The notes under the pieces were generated by a model. It worked only from the letters and a program-made list of their open reading frames with translations. It searched no databases and was not told the origin of the DNA. 64,000 nucleotides of DNA, taken from assembly GCF_030758975.1 (NCBI RefSeq), contig NZ_CP132359.1, positions 760,811-824,810 on the forward strand. Reading direction: 5' to 3'. The DNA comes from Bosea beijingensis. GTDB lineage: Bacteria; Pseudomonadota; Alphaproteobacteria; Rhizobiales; Beijerinckiaceae. Of the stretch, positions 24,954 through 33,293 are shown piece after piece (within the stretch, counting starts at the first letter, position 1; each line of letters starts with the position of its first letter). The position numbers were made by a program, and so were the translations under genes.

Positions 24954-25302
24954 GATCACCGCTCCTCCTGGAGTCTCTTTCGACCGACATCTCCGGCCTC
25001 GCGATCCATTCTCTCCGTCATCGCTTAACGCGCGGTAACCGGGCTGCCGGCCAGCGCGTCTGCCTGCTCCGCGCTCAACACGGCGATCCGAACGACCGCG
25101 CCGTCGCGCGGAGGCGGCAAGCTGGCGAAGCCCACGCGGAACACGACGTAACGAAAACCAACGATCTGAAAAAACCCCACAAGCTCAAACACTTGAAAAT
25201 GCTGAAGATAACGAAATGGGAACCTTAACCGCGCATTAAACCTCGTCCGCCAGATTGCGGGCATCGCCTATCGGAGACGCCGTCGCGTCGGAGTTCTGGA
25301 TC
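24954..25302. other. AT-richer leader region of the MipA/OmpV gene
   Basis: The part from 25140 to 25250 is clearly richer in A and T than its surroundings and holds the CtrA-like box. A minus-strand frame of 37 codons (GTG at 25135 to stop at 25025) has coding-like composition but no ribosome site, so I do not call it a gene. Nothing else is supported. Confidence 0.4.
25225..25239 (+). promoter_or_regulatory. CtrA-like box TTAA-N7-TTAA
   Basis: TTAA at 25225-25228 and TTAA at 25236-25239 are separated by seven bases; the consensus CtrA site is TTAA-N7-TTAAC and here the last base is A. It lies 64 bases before the MipA/OmpV start in an AT-rich promoter-like stretch. CtrA is the cell-cycle regulator of alphaproteobacteria. 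Confidence 0.45.
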
Positions 25303-26145
25303 ATGCGTTGCGTTGCGTATCTGGCGGGTCTTTCGGCCTGCCTCTCCCTCTCGCTGCCGGGCCAGGCCCAGGCACAGTCGAGAGACTACACGACCCTGAC
25401 CTCGCCCCAGTCGGCGCAGAACTGGTACATCACGCTGGGCGCCGGCGTGCGCTACCAGCCCGATTATACCGGCTCGGACGATTACGTCTTCCGGGCCCGC
25501 CCGATCATCTCGCTCGGCCGCGGCCTGAAGAGCACATGGTGGAGCGCCGAGGACGACGCGATGCTCAGCATCGGCGTGTTCTCCGGCCAGGGCTGGCGCA
25601 TCGGCTTCTCGGGCGACCTGCTCTGGAAGCGCTCGGCCAAGGTCAATCCGGCTCTCGTCGCGGTGCCCGCCACCAAGTTCGGCGCCGAGCTCGGCGGCTT
25701 CGCCGAATTCTACCCGACCTCCTGGCTTCGGGGCCGCGTCGACCTGCGCCGCGGCGTCGCCGCGCATGACGGCGTCGTCGCCGATTTCAAGCTCGACGCC
25801 TTCTCGACCGTCGGCACGTGGACACTGGGCGTCGGCCCGCGCATGCGGATCGCCTCCGCCGATTATGTCCGCACCTATTTCGGCACCGGCGGCGCCATGC
25901 CCGGTACCGGCGGCCTGCTGCAGCGCTACAATGCCGGCGTCCACACGGTCGGCGCGCTGGCGCAGGTCACCTATCATTGGTCCGACCAGCTCAAGACCAC
26001 GGCCTATGTCGAGTACAAGCGCCTCGTCGGCGACGCCACGCGCTCTCCGATCGTCAGGCCGTTCGGCTCGCGCGATTCGCTCACCTTCGGCCTGTCGGCG
26101 AGCTATTCGTTCGACACCGGATCGAACTACTCCTTCGGGCTCTGA
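25303..26145 (+). CDS. MipA/OmpV family outer membrane protein
   Basis: The ATG at 25303 begins a signal peptide (M-R-C-V-A-Y-L-A-G-L-S-A-C-L-S-L-S-L, ending A-Q-A-Q-S). The mature protein is a beta-strand-rich barrel: N-W-Y-I-T-L-G-A-G-V-R-Y-Q-P-D-Y-T-G-S-D-D-Y, repeated alternating strands, and the C-terminal aromatic strand S-Y-S-F-D-T-G-S-N-Y-S-F. The Y-x-P-D-Y-x-G-S-D motif is the MipA/OmpV hallmark. MipA scaffolds murein enzymes in E. coli, but most homologues have no assigned role. The length of 280 residues fits. A CtrA-like box lies upstream and a bidirectional terminator follows. Confidence 0.88.
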   Translation: MRCVAYLAGLSACLSLSLPGQAQAQSRDYTTLTSPQSAQNWYITLGAGVRYQPDYTGSDDYVFRARPIISLGRGLKSTWWSAEDDAMLSIGVFSGQGWRIGFSGDLLWKRSAKVNPALVAVPATKFGAELGGFAEFYPTSWLRGRVDLRRGVAAHDGVVADFKLDAFSTVGTWTLGVGPRMRIASADYVRTYFGTGGAMPGTGGLLQRYNAGVHTVGALAQVTYHWSDQLKTTAYVEYKRLVGDATRSPIVRPFGSRDSLTFGLSASYSFDTGSNYSFGL

Positions 26146-26201
26146 GAAGCCGCCGCGCCGCGCAGGGCTCCCTGCCCTGCCTCGGCGCCCGCTACGCAAA
26201 A

Positions 26202-26241
26202 AGAAAAGGCGGACCGGAAACCGGCCCGCCTTTCTGCTTTT
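26202..26241. terminator. Bidirectional intrinsic terminator between mipA-like gene and ndk
   Basis: GGCGGACCGG (26208-26217) pairs with CCGGCCCGCC (26221-26230) with one mismatch and an AAA loop. Runs of A precede it and TTTCTGCTTTT follows, so it can end both the rightward porin-like gene and the leftward ndk gene. Confidence 0.8.
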
Positions 26242-26257
26242 CAGCGAATAGCTGAAA

Positions 26258-26680
26258 TCAGCCGACGATCTCGTTGCCCGAGAAGAACTGCGCGATCTCG
26301 ATCGCGGCGGTTTCCGGCGCATCCGAACCGTGAACGGTGTTCTCGCCGACCGAGAGGGCGAAGAGCTTGCGGACGGTGCCCTCGGCAGCGTTGGCCGGGT
26401 TGGTGGCGCCCATCACTTCACGGTACTTGGCGATGCCGTCCTCGCCTTCGAGAACCTGCACGACGACCGGGCCGGAGGTCATGAACTCGACGAGCTCGCC
26501 AAAGAACGGACGGGCCGAGTGGACGGCATAGAAAGTCTCGGCCTGGGCCTTGGTCATCTGGATGCGCTTCTGCGCGACGATGCGCAGGCCAGCCTTCTCG
26601 ATGACCGCGTTGACCGCGCCGGTGAGATTGCGCTTCGTCGCGTCGGGCTTGAGAATGGAGAAGGTACGCTGGACAGCCAT
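26258..26680 (-). CDS. ndk: Nucleoside diphosphate kinase
   Basis: Ndk balances nucleoside triphosphates by passing phosphate through a histidine. The 140-residue product matches the family end to end: [45 protein letters not shown] and the active-site histidine in N-T-V-H-G-S-D. The gene stands alone and ends in the shared terminator. Confidence 0.97.
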   Translation of the reverse strand: MAVQRTFSILKPDATKRNLTGAVNAVIEKAGLRIVAQKRIQMTKAQAETFYAVHSARPFFGELVEFMTSGPVVVQVLEGEDGIAKYREVMGATNPANAAEGTVRKLFALSVGENTVHGSDAPETAAIEIAQFFSGNEIVG

Positions 26681-26844
26681 CGGTCGATCCTTGGAACGGG
26701 GTACGGAAAAGGAAATGCGGCGCGCTTATAGCTGCCGCCTTCGCACCCCACAAGGCTCCAGAGCCGGGCCGTCATGCCCGGAAACCATGAGCCGGCGGAT
26801 CAATTCGATGCTAGATTGAGGCGTTGACGACGAGGAGCCTGCCT

Positions 26845-26979
26845 ATGCTGCTCATTGGTCTCGCCTTCGCCAGTTGCCTGGCGCTGCTTTGTGAAATCCT
26901 GTCCGTAACGCCCGATTCCATCACCCGGGATCGCAGGGGCAACCAGCCCCCGCCCTCGGGCGGCGTCGCCGCGTTCTGA
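26845..26979 (+). CDS. Small hydrophobic-leader protein, 44 residues
   Basis: The ATG at 26845 follows GAGGAG by eight bases. The product starts with a hydrophobic helix (M-L-L-I-G-L-A-F-A-S-C-L-A-L-L-C-E-I-L) and ends in a short proline/glycine tail (P-P-P-S-G-G-V-A-A-F). It may be a small membrane protein or a lipoprotein-like peptide; I do not recognise it. The good ribosome site and biased composition support it. Confidence 0.5.
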   Translation: MLLIGLAFASCLALLCEILSVTPDSITRDRRGNQPPPSGGVAAF

Positions 26980-27021
26980 ACGCGCCGCACGGCGCCATCC
27001 TTGCGGATGCCGAGCGTGGCG

Positions 27022-27291
27022 TCAGTGCCGCGTCAGGAAAGCGCGGGCCTCGCGCAGCGCCAAGGCGATCTCGTCGCGGTTCATTTCGAGCGCCAGTTCC
27101 TGGCGATGCGCCGCCGCACGGGCACAGCCACGGGCGAAGGCGACGTTGAACCATGTCTGCGCCTTGACCAGGTCGACAGCGCCGGCTCGCCCCGAGGCGT
27201 GCATCAGGCCGAGTTCATAATAGGCTTCCGCCGAAACCTCCGCCGGGATCACCAGCGAAGCAGGAACCGCGTTCATCTCCATGCGTGCCAT
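27022..27291 (-). CDS. Sel1/TPR-like small protein
   Basis: From the ATG at 27291 (AGGGTGG upstream) the product has 89 residues. The segment A-Y-Y-E-L-G-L-M-H-A-S-G-R-A-G and K-A-Q-T-W-F-N-V-A-F-A-R-G matches one and a half Sel1-type repeats, helical hairpins used for protein contacts. It has no signal peptide. I recall similar short proteins in Hyphomicrobiales, function unknown. The frame is open 36 bases further upstream to 27327, but the chosen start has the better ribosome site. Confidence 0.7.
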   Translation of the reverse strand: MARMEMNAVPASLVIPAEVSAEAYYELGLMHASGRAGAVDLVKAQTWFNVAFARGCARAAAHRQELALEMNRDEIALALREARAFLTRH

Positions 27292-27648
27292 GACAACCAC
27301 CCTGATTTGTCGTTGCTGGCCAGCCACCCGTCCAAGGCCCCGGCCTGATGTGAGCGAGACTGGGCTCGATTTTTAAAATGCGTCCTAAATTTTGCGATGA
27401 ATCGAGTCTCAACGAGACGTAATCAGCCGGTTAAATCAACGAAGGATTCATCTCGGAATCGCGAGAAACCGAATGAATTCAAAGGCCTGATCTTACGTCA
27501 GCGTCACGCGCGTTGAGAATGGATTCACCTTGCGCAGCGGAAGCGGCGAAAACCTCTTCCGTAGCGGCAGCTTGGAGACAGGCCAAATCCCGGATATAGT
27601 TCATATCTGAACCATGCAGGCATAGCTGGTCGAACACGGGAGGATCTA
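27292..27648. other. AT-richer divergent control region with small palindromes
   Basis: These 357 bases separate the leftward Sel1-like gene from the rightward DUF2147 gene. They contain GTCTC-AAC-GAGAC at 27406-27418 and GTTCA-TATC-TGAAC at 27599-27612. The second lies 37 bases before the DUF2147 start and could be an operator or overlap its promoter. No gene is supported. Confidence 0.4.
27599..27612. promoter_or_regulatory. Palindrome GTTCA-TATC-TGAAC
   Basis: The 5-4-5 perfect inverted repeat lies 37 bases upstream of the DUF2147 start codon, in promoter range. The regulator is unknown. Confidence 0.35.
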
Positions 27649-28035
27649 ATGCATCACGGAACCGGATCGAAGCTTGCGGCCCTGACTGCTCTCGGCCTGC
27701 TGGCCAGCGTCTCGGCCGCGGCGGCTCAGGAAGTCGTCGGCACCTGGGAGCGCGATACCGGCGCCTCGCGCGTGCGCTTCAGCAAATGCGGCGAAGCGCT
27801 CTGCGGCTCGCTCTTCTGGCTCAAGGACACGAGCGGCCCGGCCAAGGTCGGCCAGCGCATCTTCTACGACATGAAGCCGAACGGCGCGAACAAGTGGAGC
27901 GGCAGCGCCTTCAACCCCGAGGACGGCAAGACCTATTCGGGCACGATGACGCTCTCGGGCAGCACACTGACCACCGCCGGCTGCGTCATGGGCGGGCTGA
28001 TCTGCCGCTCGGTGAAGTGGAATCGGATGAATTGA
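27649..28035 (+). CDS. DUF2147 family exported protein
   Basis: The ATG follows GGGAGGATCTA. A signal peptide (L-A-A-L-T-A-L-G-L-L-A-S-V-S-A, cut after A-A-A-A-Q) leads to a small beta-rich domain with the DUF2147 signature: V-G-T-W-E-R-D, V-R-F-S-K-C-G-E-A-L-C-G, I-F-Y-D-M-K-P-N, W-S-G-S-A-F-N-P-E-D-G-K-T-Y and G-C-V-M-G-G-L-I-C-R-S. Two cysteine pairs probably form disulfides. The family is periplasmic and has no established biochemical role. The length, 128 residues, is typical. Confidence 0.85.
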   Translation: MHHGTGSKLAALTALGLLASVSAAAAQEVVGTWERDTGASRVRFSKCGEALCGSLFWLKDTSGPAKVGQRIFYDMKPNGANKWSGSAFNPEDGKTYSGTMTLSGSTLTTAGCVMGGLICRSVKWNRMN

Positions 28036-28161
28036 GGCTCGAGGTCATGCTCGCCCTCGTGGCGAGCATCCACGTCTCGAACGCGCCCGTCGACCAGTGA
28101 AGACGAGGATGGCCGGGACAGGCCCGACCATGACGCATGTGCTTCCAATGACGGCCCGTGC

Positions 28162-28869
28162 TCAGCGCGCCTTCTGACCGAAGAGGATCGCCTTTTCCGC
28201 GGCCGTGCTGATGCCGGCCGGGTTGCGCAATTCCTCGCCTACCTTCAGCCCGCGCTGCACGGCCGGGCGCGCCTGCATCGTCTCCAGCCAGCGCGCGACA
28301 TTCGGGAACTGCTTGATATCCTGGCCCTGCTTTTCCCAGCCGCGGGCCCAGCCGATGCAGGCCATGTCGGCGATCGAGTAGTCGCCGCAGATGTAATCGC
28401 GGCGTTCGAGGCGCCTGTTCAGCACGCCATAGAGGCGGTTGGCCTCGTTGGTGTAGCGATCAATGGCGTACGGCACCGGTTCGGGCGCGTAGAGCCGGAA
28501 ATGATGGGTCTGGCCGAGCATCGGCCCGAAGCCACCCATCTGCCAGAACAGCCACTCGTCGACCTCGACGCGGCCGCGCTCGTCCTTGGGATAGAACTCC
28601 CCGGTCTTGCGGCCGAGATATTGCAGGATCGCGCCGGATTCGAAGACCGAGATCGGCTTGCCGTCCGGCCCGTCGGGATCGACGATCGCCGGCATGCGGT
28701 TGTTAGGAGCGATCGCCAGGAAATCCGGCTTGAACTGGTCGCCCTTGCCGATATTCACCGGGACGATGGCGTAGGGCAGCCCGGTCTCCTCGAGCATGAT
28801 GGTGATCTTGGTGCCGTTCGGCGTCGGCCAGTAATAGAGGTCGATCGGCTTGGCGGGGGCTGCGGACAT
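28162..28869 (-). CDS. Glutathione S-transferase, YfcG/Nu-class type
   Basis: The N-terminal thioredoxin fold carries Y-Y-W-P-T-P-N-G-T-K-I-T near residue 13, the T-P-N-G motif of the Nu-class, which reduces disulfides with glutathione. M-P-A-I-V-D-P-D and F-E-S-G-A-I-L-Q-Y-L complete the glutathione site. The C-terminal helical domain has the N-capping S-I-A-D-M-A-C. The length, 235 residues, fits YfcG/YghU-like proteins. It is a single leftward gene; the closest subtype is not certain. Confidence 0.88.
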   Translation of the reverse strand: MSAAPAKPIDLYYWPTPNGTKITIMLEETGLPYAIVPVNIGKGDQFKPDFLAIAPNNRMPAIVDPDGPDGKPISVFESGAILQYLGRKTGEFYPKDERGRVEVDEWLFWQMGGFGPMLGQTHHFRLYAPEPVPYAIDRYTNEANRLYGVLNRRLERRDYICGDYSIADMACIGWARGWEKQGQDIKQFPNVARWLETMQARPAVQRGLKVGEELRNPAGISTAAEKAILFGQKAR

Positions 28870-28988
28870 CGGTCGCTTCCTTTCAGGCGGGAGGCCTCGC
28901 CCCGAAACCTAGGAAGCTTGCGAAGGCCCCGGAAGGGGCTGCGGTGTGCTTTGGGCGCGACCGCCCCATGCCTTGACGGCAGGCTCGC

Positions 28989-29477
28989 TCAGGGCGAGAG
29001 CGCCATCTTGAAGCCCTCGTGGCTCTGCACGAAGCCGAGCCCGTTATAGAAGCGGTGCGCTTCGGGCCTGGCCTTGTGCGAGGTCAGTTCGACGAGGCCG
29101 ACGCCCTTCTCAGTTGCGAAAGCAATCGCATGGCGCATCATGATCGCGCCGATGCCGCGGCCACGGCATTCCGGCGCGACATGCACGCTCTCGATCTTGG
29201 CGCGGATGCGCCCGCGCTCGGCCATGCCCGGCAGGACGGTGATCTGGTAGGTGCCGACGACCTTACCCTCCAGCTCAGCGACGAAGAGCGTGTTGTAGGG
29301 ATTGGCTGCGATGACGTCGAAAGCCTTGAGGTAGGCCGGATCCCGCGCCTCATCCGCGATCTCGTCCGGCGTGCGCTTCTGCACCGAGGCGCCATGCATG
29401 ATGAGCTCCGCAACGCGGGGCACATCCGCCCTCGCCGCCTCGCGCATGCGGATTTCGGTAGCGACGGTTTTCGTCAT
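28989..29477 (-). CDS. GNAT family N-acetyltransferase
   Basis: The 162-residue product carries acetyl-CoA motif A in H-V-A-P-E-C-R-G-R-G-I-G-A-I-M-M, preceded by the G-T-Y-Q-I-T-V-L-P-G strand and followed by F-Y-N-G-L-G-F-V-Q. The substrate is unknown. I chose the ATG at 29477; an upstream TTG at 29516 would overlap the previous gene. The gene lies 28 bases after another GNAT gene, probably in one operon. Confidence 0.8.
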   Translation of the reverse strand: MTKTVATEIRMREAARADVPRVAELIMHGASVQKRTPDEIADEARDPAYLKAFDVIAANPYNTLFVAELEGKVVGTYQITVLPGMAERGRIRAKIESVHVAPECRGRGIGAIMMRHAIAFATEKGVGLVELTSHKARPEAHRFYNGLGFVQSHEGFKMALSP

Positions 29478-29505
29478 AGGCCTATCTCGTCCGTTGGCAG
29501 TCTGC

Positions 29506-30012
29506 TCAGGCGACAAAGAGACGCTTCGCCATCAGGAGCGTGTTGGGCGTGTCTTCGCGCCCGTCGAAGCGGGCCTGCCTTTGCAGGAAGAAGCCCATGC
29601 GCTCGTAGAAGCTGATCGCGGGCTCGTTCTGGCTCTCGACCTCGAGCCGCGCCACCGGCGCGTCCGGGAAGCAGGCGAGCGCGACCTGCAGCAAAGTGCG
29701 GCCGATGCCGACGCCCTGCCGGTTCGGCAGGACATAGAGCCGCGTCAGCAGCGCCGCCCGATCGCGCTCCTGCCGGGCGGAAGCGGTGGCGACGATCTCC
29801 TCGCCGACCAGCGCGACGAGGAAAACGCCCTCGTCGCGGCCGAGCTGGGCCTTCAGGTTCTCCAGGGAGTGCCAGGCATTGGTGATCTCGGCGACGCGCT
29901 GCCAGCCATAGATGCCGTCATAGGTGGCGTGCCAGGTCTCGACCAAAAGCGCCCTGACCGCCGGGAGATCGGCGGCTTCGGCGTCGCGGATGACGAGATC
30001 GGCGGGCGTCAT
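29506..30012 (-). CDS. GNAT family N-acetyltransferase
   Basis: The ATG at 30012 (M-T-P-A-D-L-V-I-R-D-A-E) starts at normal family sequence. The frame continues upstream into the palindromic repeat, where the translation (P-G-S-A-L-A-W-I-P-G-Q-A-R-D-D) is the typical readthrough of such repeats and not protein. Motif A is L-Y-V-L-P-N-R-Q-G-V-G-I-G-R-T-L-L, and the C-terminal Y-E-R-M-G-F-F is typical. The substrate is unknown. Length 168 residues. Confidence 0.8.
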   Translation of the reverse strand: MTPADLVIRDAEAADLPAVRALLVETWHATYDGIYGWQRVAEITNAWHSLENLKAQLGRDEGVFLVALVGEEIVATASARQERDRAALLTRLYVLPNRQGVGIGRTLLQVALACFPDAPVARLEVESQNEPAISFYERMGFFLQRQARFDGREDTPNTLLMAKRLFVA

Positions 30013-30045
30013 CCCAATCGTCCAGCTTGCGCAACAACCACCACG

Positions 30046-30141
30046 GTCATCCCGGGCTTGACCCGGGATCCATGCCAAAGCGCTTCCGGGCAAGGTTCAG
30101 GCATGGATCCCGGATCTCCGCTTCGCTGCGTCCGGGATGAC
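30046..30141. repeat. Dispersed palindromic intergenic repeat, copy 2
   Basis: The copy starts GTCATCCCGGG and ends CCGGGATGAC. Inside, GGGATCCATGCC is repeated inverted as GGCATGGATCCC, and the right arm includes CTTCGCTGCG. It lies between gatB and the GNAT gene, both leftward, so it is transcribed or sits close to the gatB 3' end. It is closest to copy 3. Confidence 0.8.
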
Positions 30142-30153
30142 GGCATGGTGAGA

Positions 30154-31635
30154 TTACTCGATCCCAAGCTTTGTCTTCAGGATCTCGTTCAGGGCCTGCG
30201 GGTTGGCCTTCCCGCCCGAGGCCTTCATGGCCTGGCCGACGAACCAGCCCAGCATGGTCGGCTTGGCCTTGACCTGCTCCACCTTGTCGGGATTGGCAGC
30301 GATCAGTTCGTCGACCGCCTTCTCGATGGCGCCGGTGTCGGTGACCTGCTTCATGCCGCGGGCCTCGACGATCTCGCGGGGGTTACCACCCTCGGTCCAG
30401 AGGATATCGAACAGATCCTTGGCGATGCGGCCGGAGATGACGCCTTCGCCGATCAGGTCGACGAGGCCGCCGAGCTGCGCGGCCGAGACCGGCGAGGTCG
30501 TGACGTCCTTGCCTTCCTTGTTGAGGCGGCCGAAGAGCTCGTTGATCACCCAGTTGGCGGCGGCCTTGCCGTCGCGGCCCCTGGCCACGTCCTCGAAATA
30601 ATCGGCCTGATCGCGCTCGGCGACGAGCACCGAGGCGTCATAGGGCGAAAGCCCGTAGGTCGCGATGAAGCGGGCCTTCTTGGCGTCCGGCAGTTCCGGC
30701 AGCGCGCCCTTCAGGCTCTCGACGAAGGCGTCGTCGAACTCGAGCGGCAGCAGGTCCGGATCGGGGAAGTAGCGGTAGTCATGCGCCTCTTCCTTGGAGC
30801 GCATCGAGCGCGTCTCGCCCTTGCCGGGGTCATAGAGGCGGGTTTCCTGGTCGATCGTGCCGCCATCCTCGATGATGCCGATCTGGCGGCGCGCCTCGGT
30901 CTCGACCGCCTGGCCGATGAAGCGGATCGAGTTGACGTTCTTGATCTCGCAGCGCGTGCCGAGCGCGTCGCCCGGCTTGCGGACGGAGACGTTCACGTCG
31001 GCGCGCAGGTTGCCCTTCTCCATGTCACCGTCACAGGTGCCGAGATAGCGCAGGATGGTGCGCAGCTTGGAGACATAGGCCTTCGCCTCGTCCGCCGAGC
31101 GCAGGTCCGGCTTGGAGACGATCTCCATCAGCGCCACGCCCGAGCGGTTGAGGTCGACGAAGCTCATGGTCGGGTGCTGGTCATGGATCGACTTGCCGGC
31201 ATCCTGCTCCAGATGCAGCCGCTCGATGCCGACGGTGATCTGCTCGGTCGGCGAGAGATCGACGACGATCTCGCCCTCGCCCACGATCGGGCTCTTGTAC
31301 TGGCTGATCTGGTAGCCCTGCGGCAGGTCCGGGTAGAAGTAGTTCTTCCGGTCGAAGACCGAGCGGTTGTTGATCTGCGCGTTCAGGCCGAGGCCGGTGC
31401 GCACCGCCTGCCTGACGCATTCGGCGTTGATCACCGGCAGCATGCCGGGCATGGCCGCGTCGACGAGGCTGACATGCTCGTTCGGCTCGGCGCCGAAACC
31501 GGTCGAGGCGCCGGAGAACAGCTTGGCATTGGAGGTGACCTGGGCATGGATCTCCATGCCGATCACGATCTCCCAATCGCCGGTCGCGCCCTTGATCAGC
31601 TTCTTCGGGTCGGCGGGGCGGGCATGCGCGTTCAT
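30154..31635 (-). CDS. gatB: Asp-tRNA(Asn)/Glu-tRNA(Gln) amidotransferase subunit B
   Basis: GatB binds the mischarged tRNA and activates the acyl group for amidation by GatA. The sequence matches along 493 residues: [13 protein letters not shown] near residue 21, the K-L-F-S-G-A-S region, [33 protein letters not shown] and [14 protein letters not shown], and it ends in the YqeY-like helical tail. gatC and gatA lie 5.4 kb away on the same strand, separated by the RND pump on the opposite strand, so gatB needs its own promoter. A MITE-like repeat lies 18 bases upstream of its start. Confidence 0.97.
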   Translation of the reverse strand: MNAHARPADPKKLIKGATGDWEIVIGMEIHAQVTSNAKLFSGASTGFGAEPNEHVSLVDAAMPGMLPVINAECVRQAVRTGLGLNAQINNRSVFDRKNYFYPDLPQGYQISQYKSPIVGEGEIVVDLSPTEQITVGIERLHLEQDAGKSIHDQHPTMSFVDLNRSGVALMEIVSKPDLRSADEAKAYVSKLRTILRYLGTCDGDMEKGNLRADVNVSVRKPGDALGTRCEIKNVNSIRFIGQAVETEARRQIGIIEDGGTIDQETRLYDPGKGETRSMRSKEEAHDYRYFPDPDLLPLEFDDAFVESLKGALPELPDAKKARFIATYGLSPYDASVLVAERDQADYFEDVARGRDGKAAANWVINELFGRLNKEGKDVTTSPVSAAQLGGLVDLIGEGVISGRIAKDLFDILWTEGGNPREIVEARGMKQVTDTGAIEKAVDELIAANPDKVEQVKAKPTMLGWFVGQAMKASGGKANPQALNEILKTKLGIE

Positions 31636-31653
31636 CTTGACTCTTCCGGCTGC

Positions 31654-31765
31654 TAGAGCCGGATCCGATCAGGTGGAAACCTGATCGGTGAATCCGTCTC
31701 TAAGTTATAGTAGAGGACGCGTGACCCGATCGGATTGCAACGCAATCTGATCGGCGCGTGCTCTA
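31654..31765. repeat. MITE-like element with two internal hairpins
   Basis: The 112-base element begins TAGAGCCGGATCCGATCAG and ends with the imperfect complement CTGATCGGCGCGTGCTCTA. Inside are a perfect 10-bp stem with a GGAA loop (CCGATCAGGT/ACCTGATCGG) and a 13-bp stem with one mismatch around AAC (CCGATCGGATTGC/GCAATCTGATCGG). No coding capacity. It lies 18 bases upstream of the gatB start and differs in sequence from the GTCATCCCGG family. Confidence 0.7.
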
Positions 31766-31930
31766 TTCGCCTACGCGTTACGATGTCGGCGGGCGGGCGG
31801 CAAGCATCCGTTGCACCGGCACGGCACTCACGAGAGGCGAAAACGGCCCGCCGCGTTGCGCTCCTGCAACCAGATGGCGGGAATGTGGCTTATGTGGCGC
31901 AATATCGCGCAGATTGACGGGTGATGGTTC

Positions 31931-31960
31931 TTGACATTCGTCACTGACCGACCCTTCTTG
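31931..31960 (+). promoter_or_regulatory. Candidate promoter/operator of the RND operon
   Basis: TTGACA at 31931-31936 is a perfect -35, but the -10 about 17 bases on (CTTCTT) is poor. TGAC-ATTC-GTCA overlaps the -35 as a short inverted repeat and is followed by C-TGAC. RND pumps are commonly controlled by TetR-type repressors at such sites, but no regulator gene is adjacent here. Confidence 0.35.
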
Positions 31961-32017
31961 CGCAAAATGCCGGAAACCCCCATTGGTTGTGCCGGCTCGT
32001 TACCCCGGAGTTCCGTC

Positions 32018-33172
32018 ATGTCACGCAGCCGTTTCATCGGTCTGGTGCTCACCGCCGCCCTCACGTCGACCGCGCTCACGGCTTTCGACGCCGTCGCGCA
32101 GGGAGCTCCGCCGGCTCCTCCGGTCCAGGTCGCCAATCCGCTCGCCAAGCGCATCACCAACTGGGACGAGTTCACCGGCCGCTTCGAGGCCAGCGAGCAG
32201 GTCGATGTGCGCGCCCGCGTCTCCGGCTTCATCGACAACGTCCACTTCCGCGACGGCTCGCTCGTCCAGAAGGGCGACCTGCTCTTTACCATCGATCAGC
32301 GGCCTTACAAACTGGCCGTCGACGTGGCCCGTGCCGAGGTCGCCCGTGCCAAGGCGCAGGTCGAGCTCGCCCAGAACGAGGTCGAGCGTGCCGAAGGCCT
32401 CACGCAGAACCGCACGATCACGGCACGCGACGTCGACCAGCGCCGCGCCAACCTGAACAGCGCGGTCGGTTCGCTGCAGGGCGCCGAGGCGAACCTGAAG
32501 AATGCCGAGCTCAACCTCGAATGGACCGAGGTCCGCGCGCCGCTCGCCGGCCGCATCTCGAACCGCCGCGTCGATCCGGGCAATCTGATCGCCGGCGGCC
32601 AGTCGGGCGCCTCGCTGCTGACCACCATCGTCGCGGTCGCACCGATCTACTTCACCTTCGACGTCTCGGAGGCCGACTTCCTGCGCTATTCCCGGATGAG
32701 CAACCCGCGTGAGGAAGCTGCCAAGGACAGCGGGACGATCGTCGAGGTCCGCCTCTCGGACGAGCCGAAATGGGGCCGCCGTGGCAAGGTGAACTTCCTC
32801 GACAACGCGCTCAACGCCCGCTCGGCGACGATCCGCGGCCGTGCCGTGTTCGAGAACAAGGACCAGTTCCTGACCCCCGGAACGTTCGGCCGCCTGCGCT
32901 TCTTCGCCGGCGAGTCCGATGCGCTGCTCGTGCCGGATACGGTCATCGCCTCGGACCAGGCCCACAAGGTCGTGCTGACGGTCGGCCCCGAGAACAAGGT
33001 CGTGCCCAAGCCGGTCGTACTCGGGCCGCTCAGCGAGGGCCTGCGGGTGATCCGCTCTGGGTTGACGCCCGAGGACAAAGTGATCGTCGGCGGCTCCGCC
33101 AACCCGATGGTCCGCCCGGGCGTTGCCGTCACGCCGCAGCCCGGCGAGATCAAGGTCGCGACGACCAACTGA
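32018..33172 (+). CDS. RND efflux periplasmic adaptor subunit
   Basis: The adaptor bridges an RND pump and an outer-membrane channel. From the ATG at 32018 (CCGGAG upstream) a signal peptide (F-I-G-L-V-L-T-A-A-L-T-S-T-A-L, cut near A-V-A-Q-G) leads into the lipoyl half-motif (V-D-V-R-A-R-V-S-G-F-I-D), a coiled-coil hairpin (A-R-A-E-V-A-R-A-K-A-Q-V-E-L-A-Q-N-E), the second lipoyl half (L-E-W-T-E-V-R-A-P-L-A-G-R-I-S), the barrel and the membrane-proximal domain. No lipobox cysteine is visible. Length 384 residues. The pump gene follows after 121 bases. No TolC-type gene is nearby. Confidence 0.93.
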   Translation: MSRSRFIGLVLTAALTSTALTAFDAVAQGAPPAPPVQVANPLAKRITNWDEFTGRFEASEQVDVRARVSGFIDNVHFRDGSLVQKGDLLFTIDQRPYKLAVDVARAEVARAKAQVELAQNEVERAEGLTQNRTITARDVDQRRANLNSAVGSLQGAEANLKNAELNLEWTEVRAPLAGRISNRRVDPGNLIAGGQSGASLLTTIVAVAPIYFTFDVSEADFLRYSRMSNPREEAAKDSGTIVEVRLSDEPKWGRRGKVNFLDNALNARSATIRGRAVFENKDQFLTPGTFGRLRFFAGESDALLVPDTVIASDQAHKVVLTVGPENKVVPKPVVLGPLSEGLRVIRSGLTPEDKVIVGGSANPMVRPGVAVTPQPGEIKVATTN

Positions 33173-33293
33173 GCGCCTGCCGCGCCGGCTTTCCCCGAAA
33201 GCCGGTGCCCGCCTCTCGGGCCATGCCTGGCCCGGCACTGAAACACGGGCGCCACCGGGCGCCCGCCCGCCTTATTCCGGCCAGGACATTCCC

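Larger units (their letters stand above)
31636..32017. other. Divergent region between gatB and the RND adaptor gene
   Basis: This 382-base region holds the MITE-like element (31654-31765) and a candidate rightward promoter at 31931-31960. The rest carries no gene I can support; an open frame runs upstream of the adaptor gene from 31931 but is not family-like. Confidence 0.4.

Noticed and set aside
25025..25135. 37-codon minus-strand frame with coding-like composition
   Set aside because: GTG start without a ribosome site and no hydrophobic or domain feature.
29371..31656. 761-codon open frame antisense to gatB and the GNAT genes
   Set aside because: It crosses several real genes and the palindromic repeat on the other strand and has no recognisable domain.
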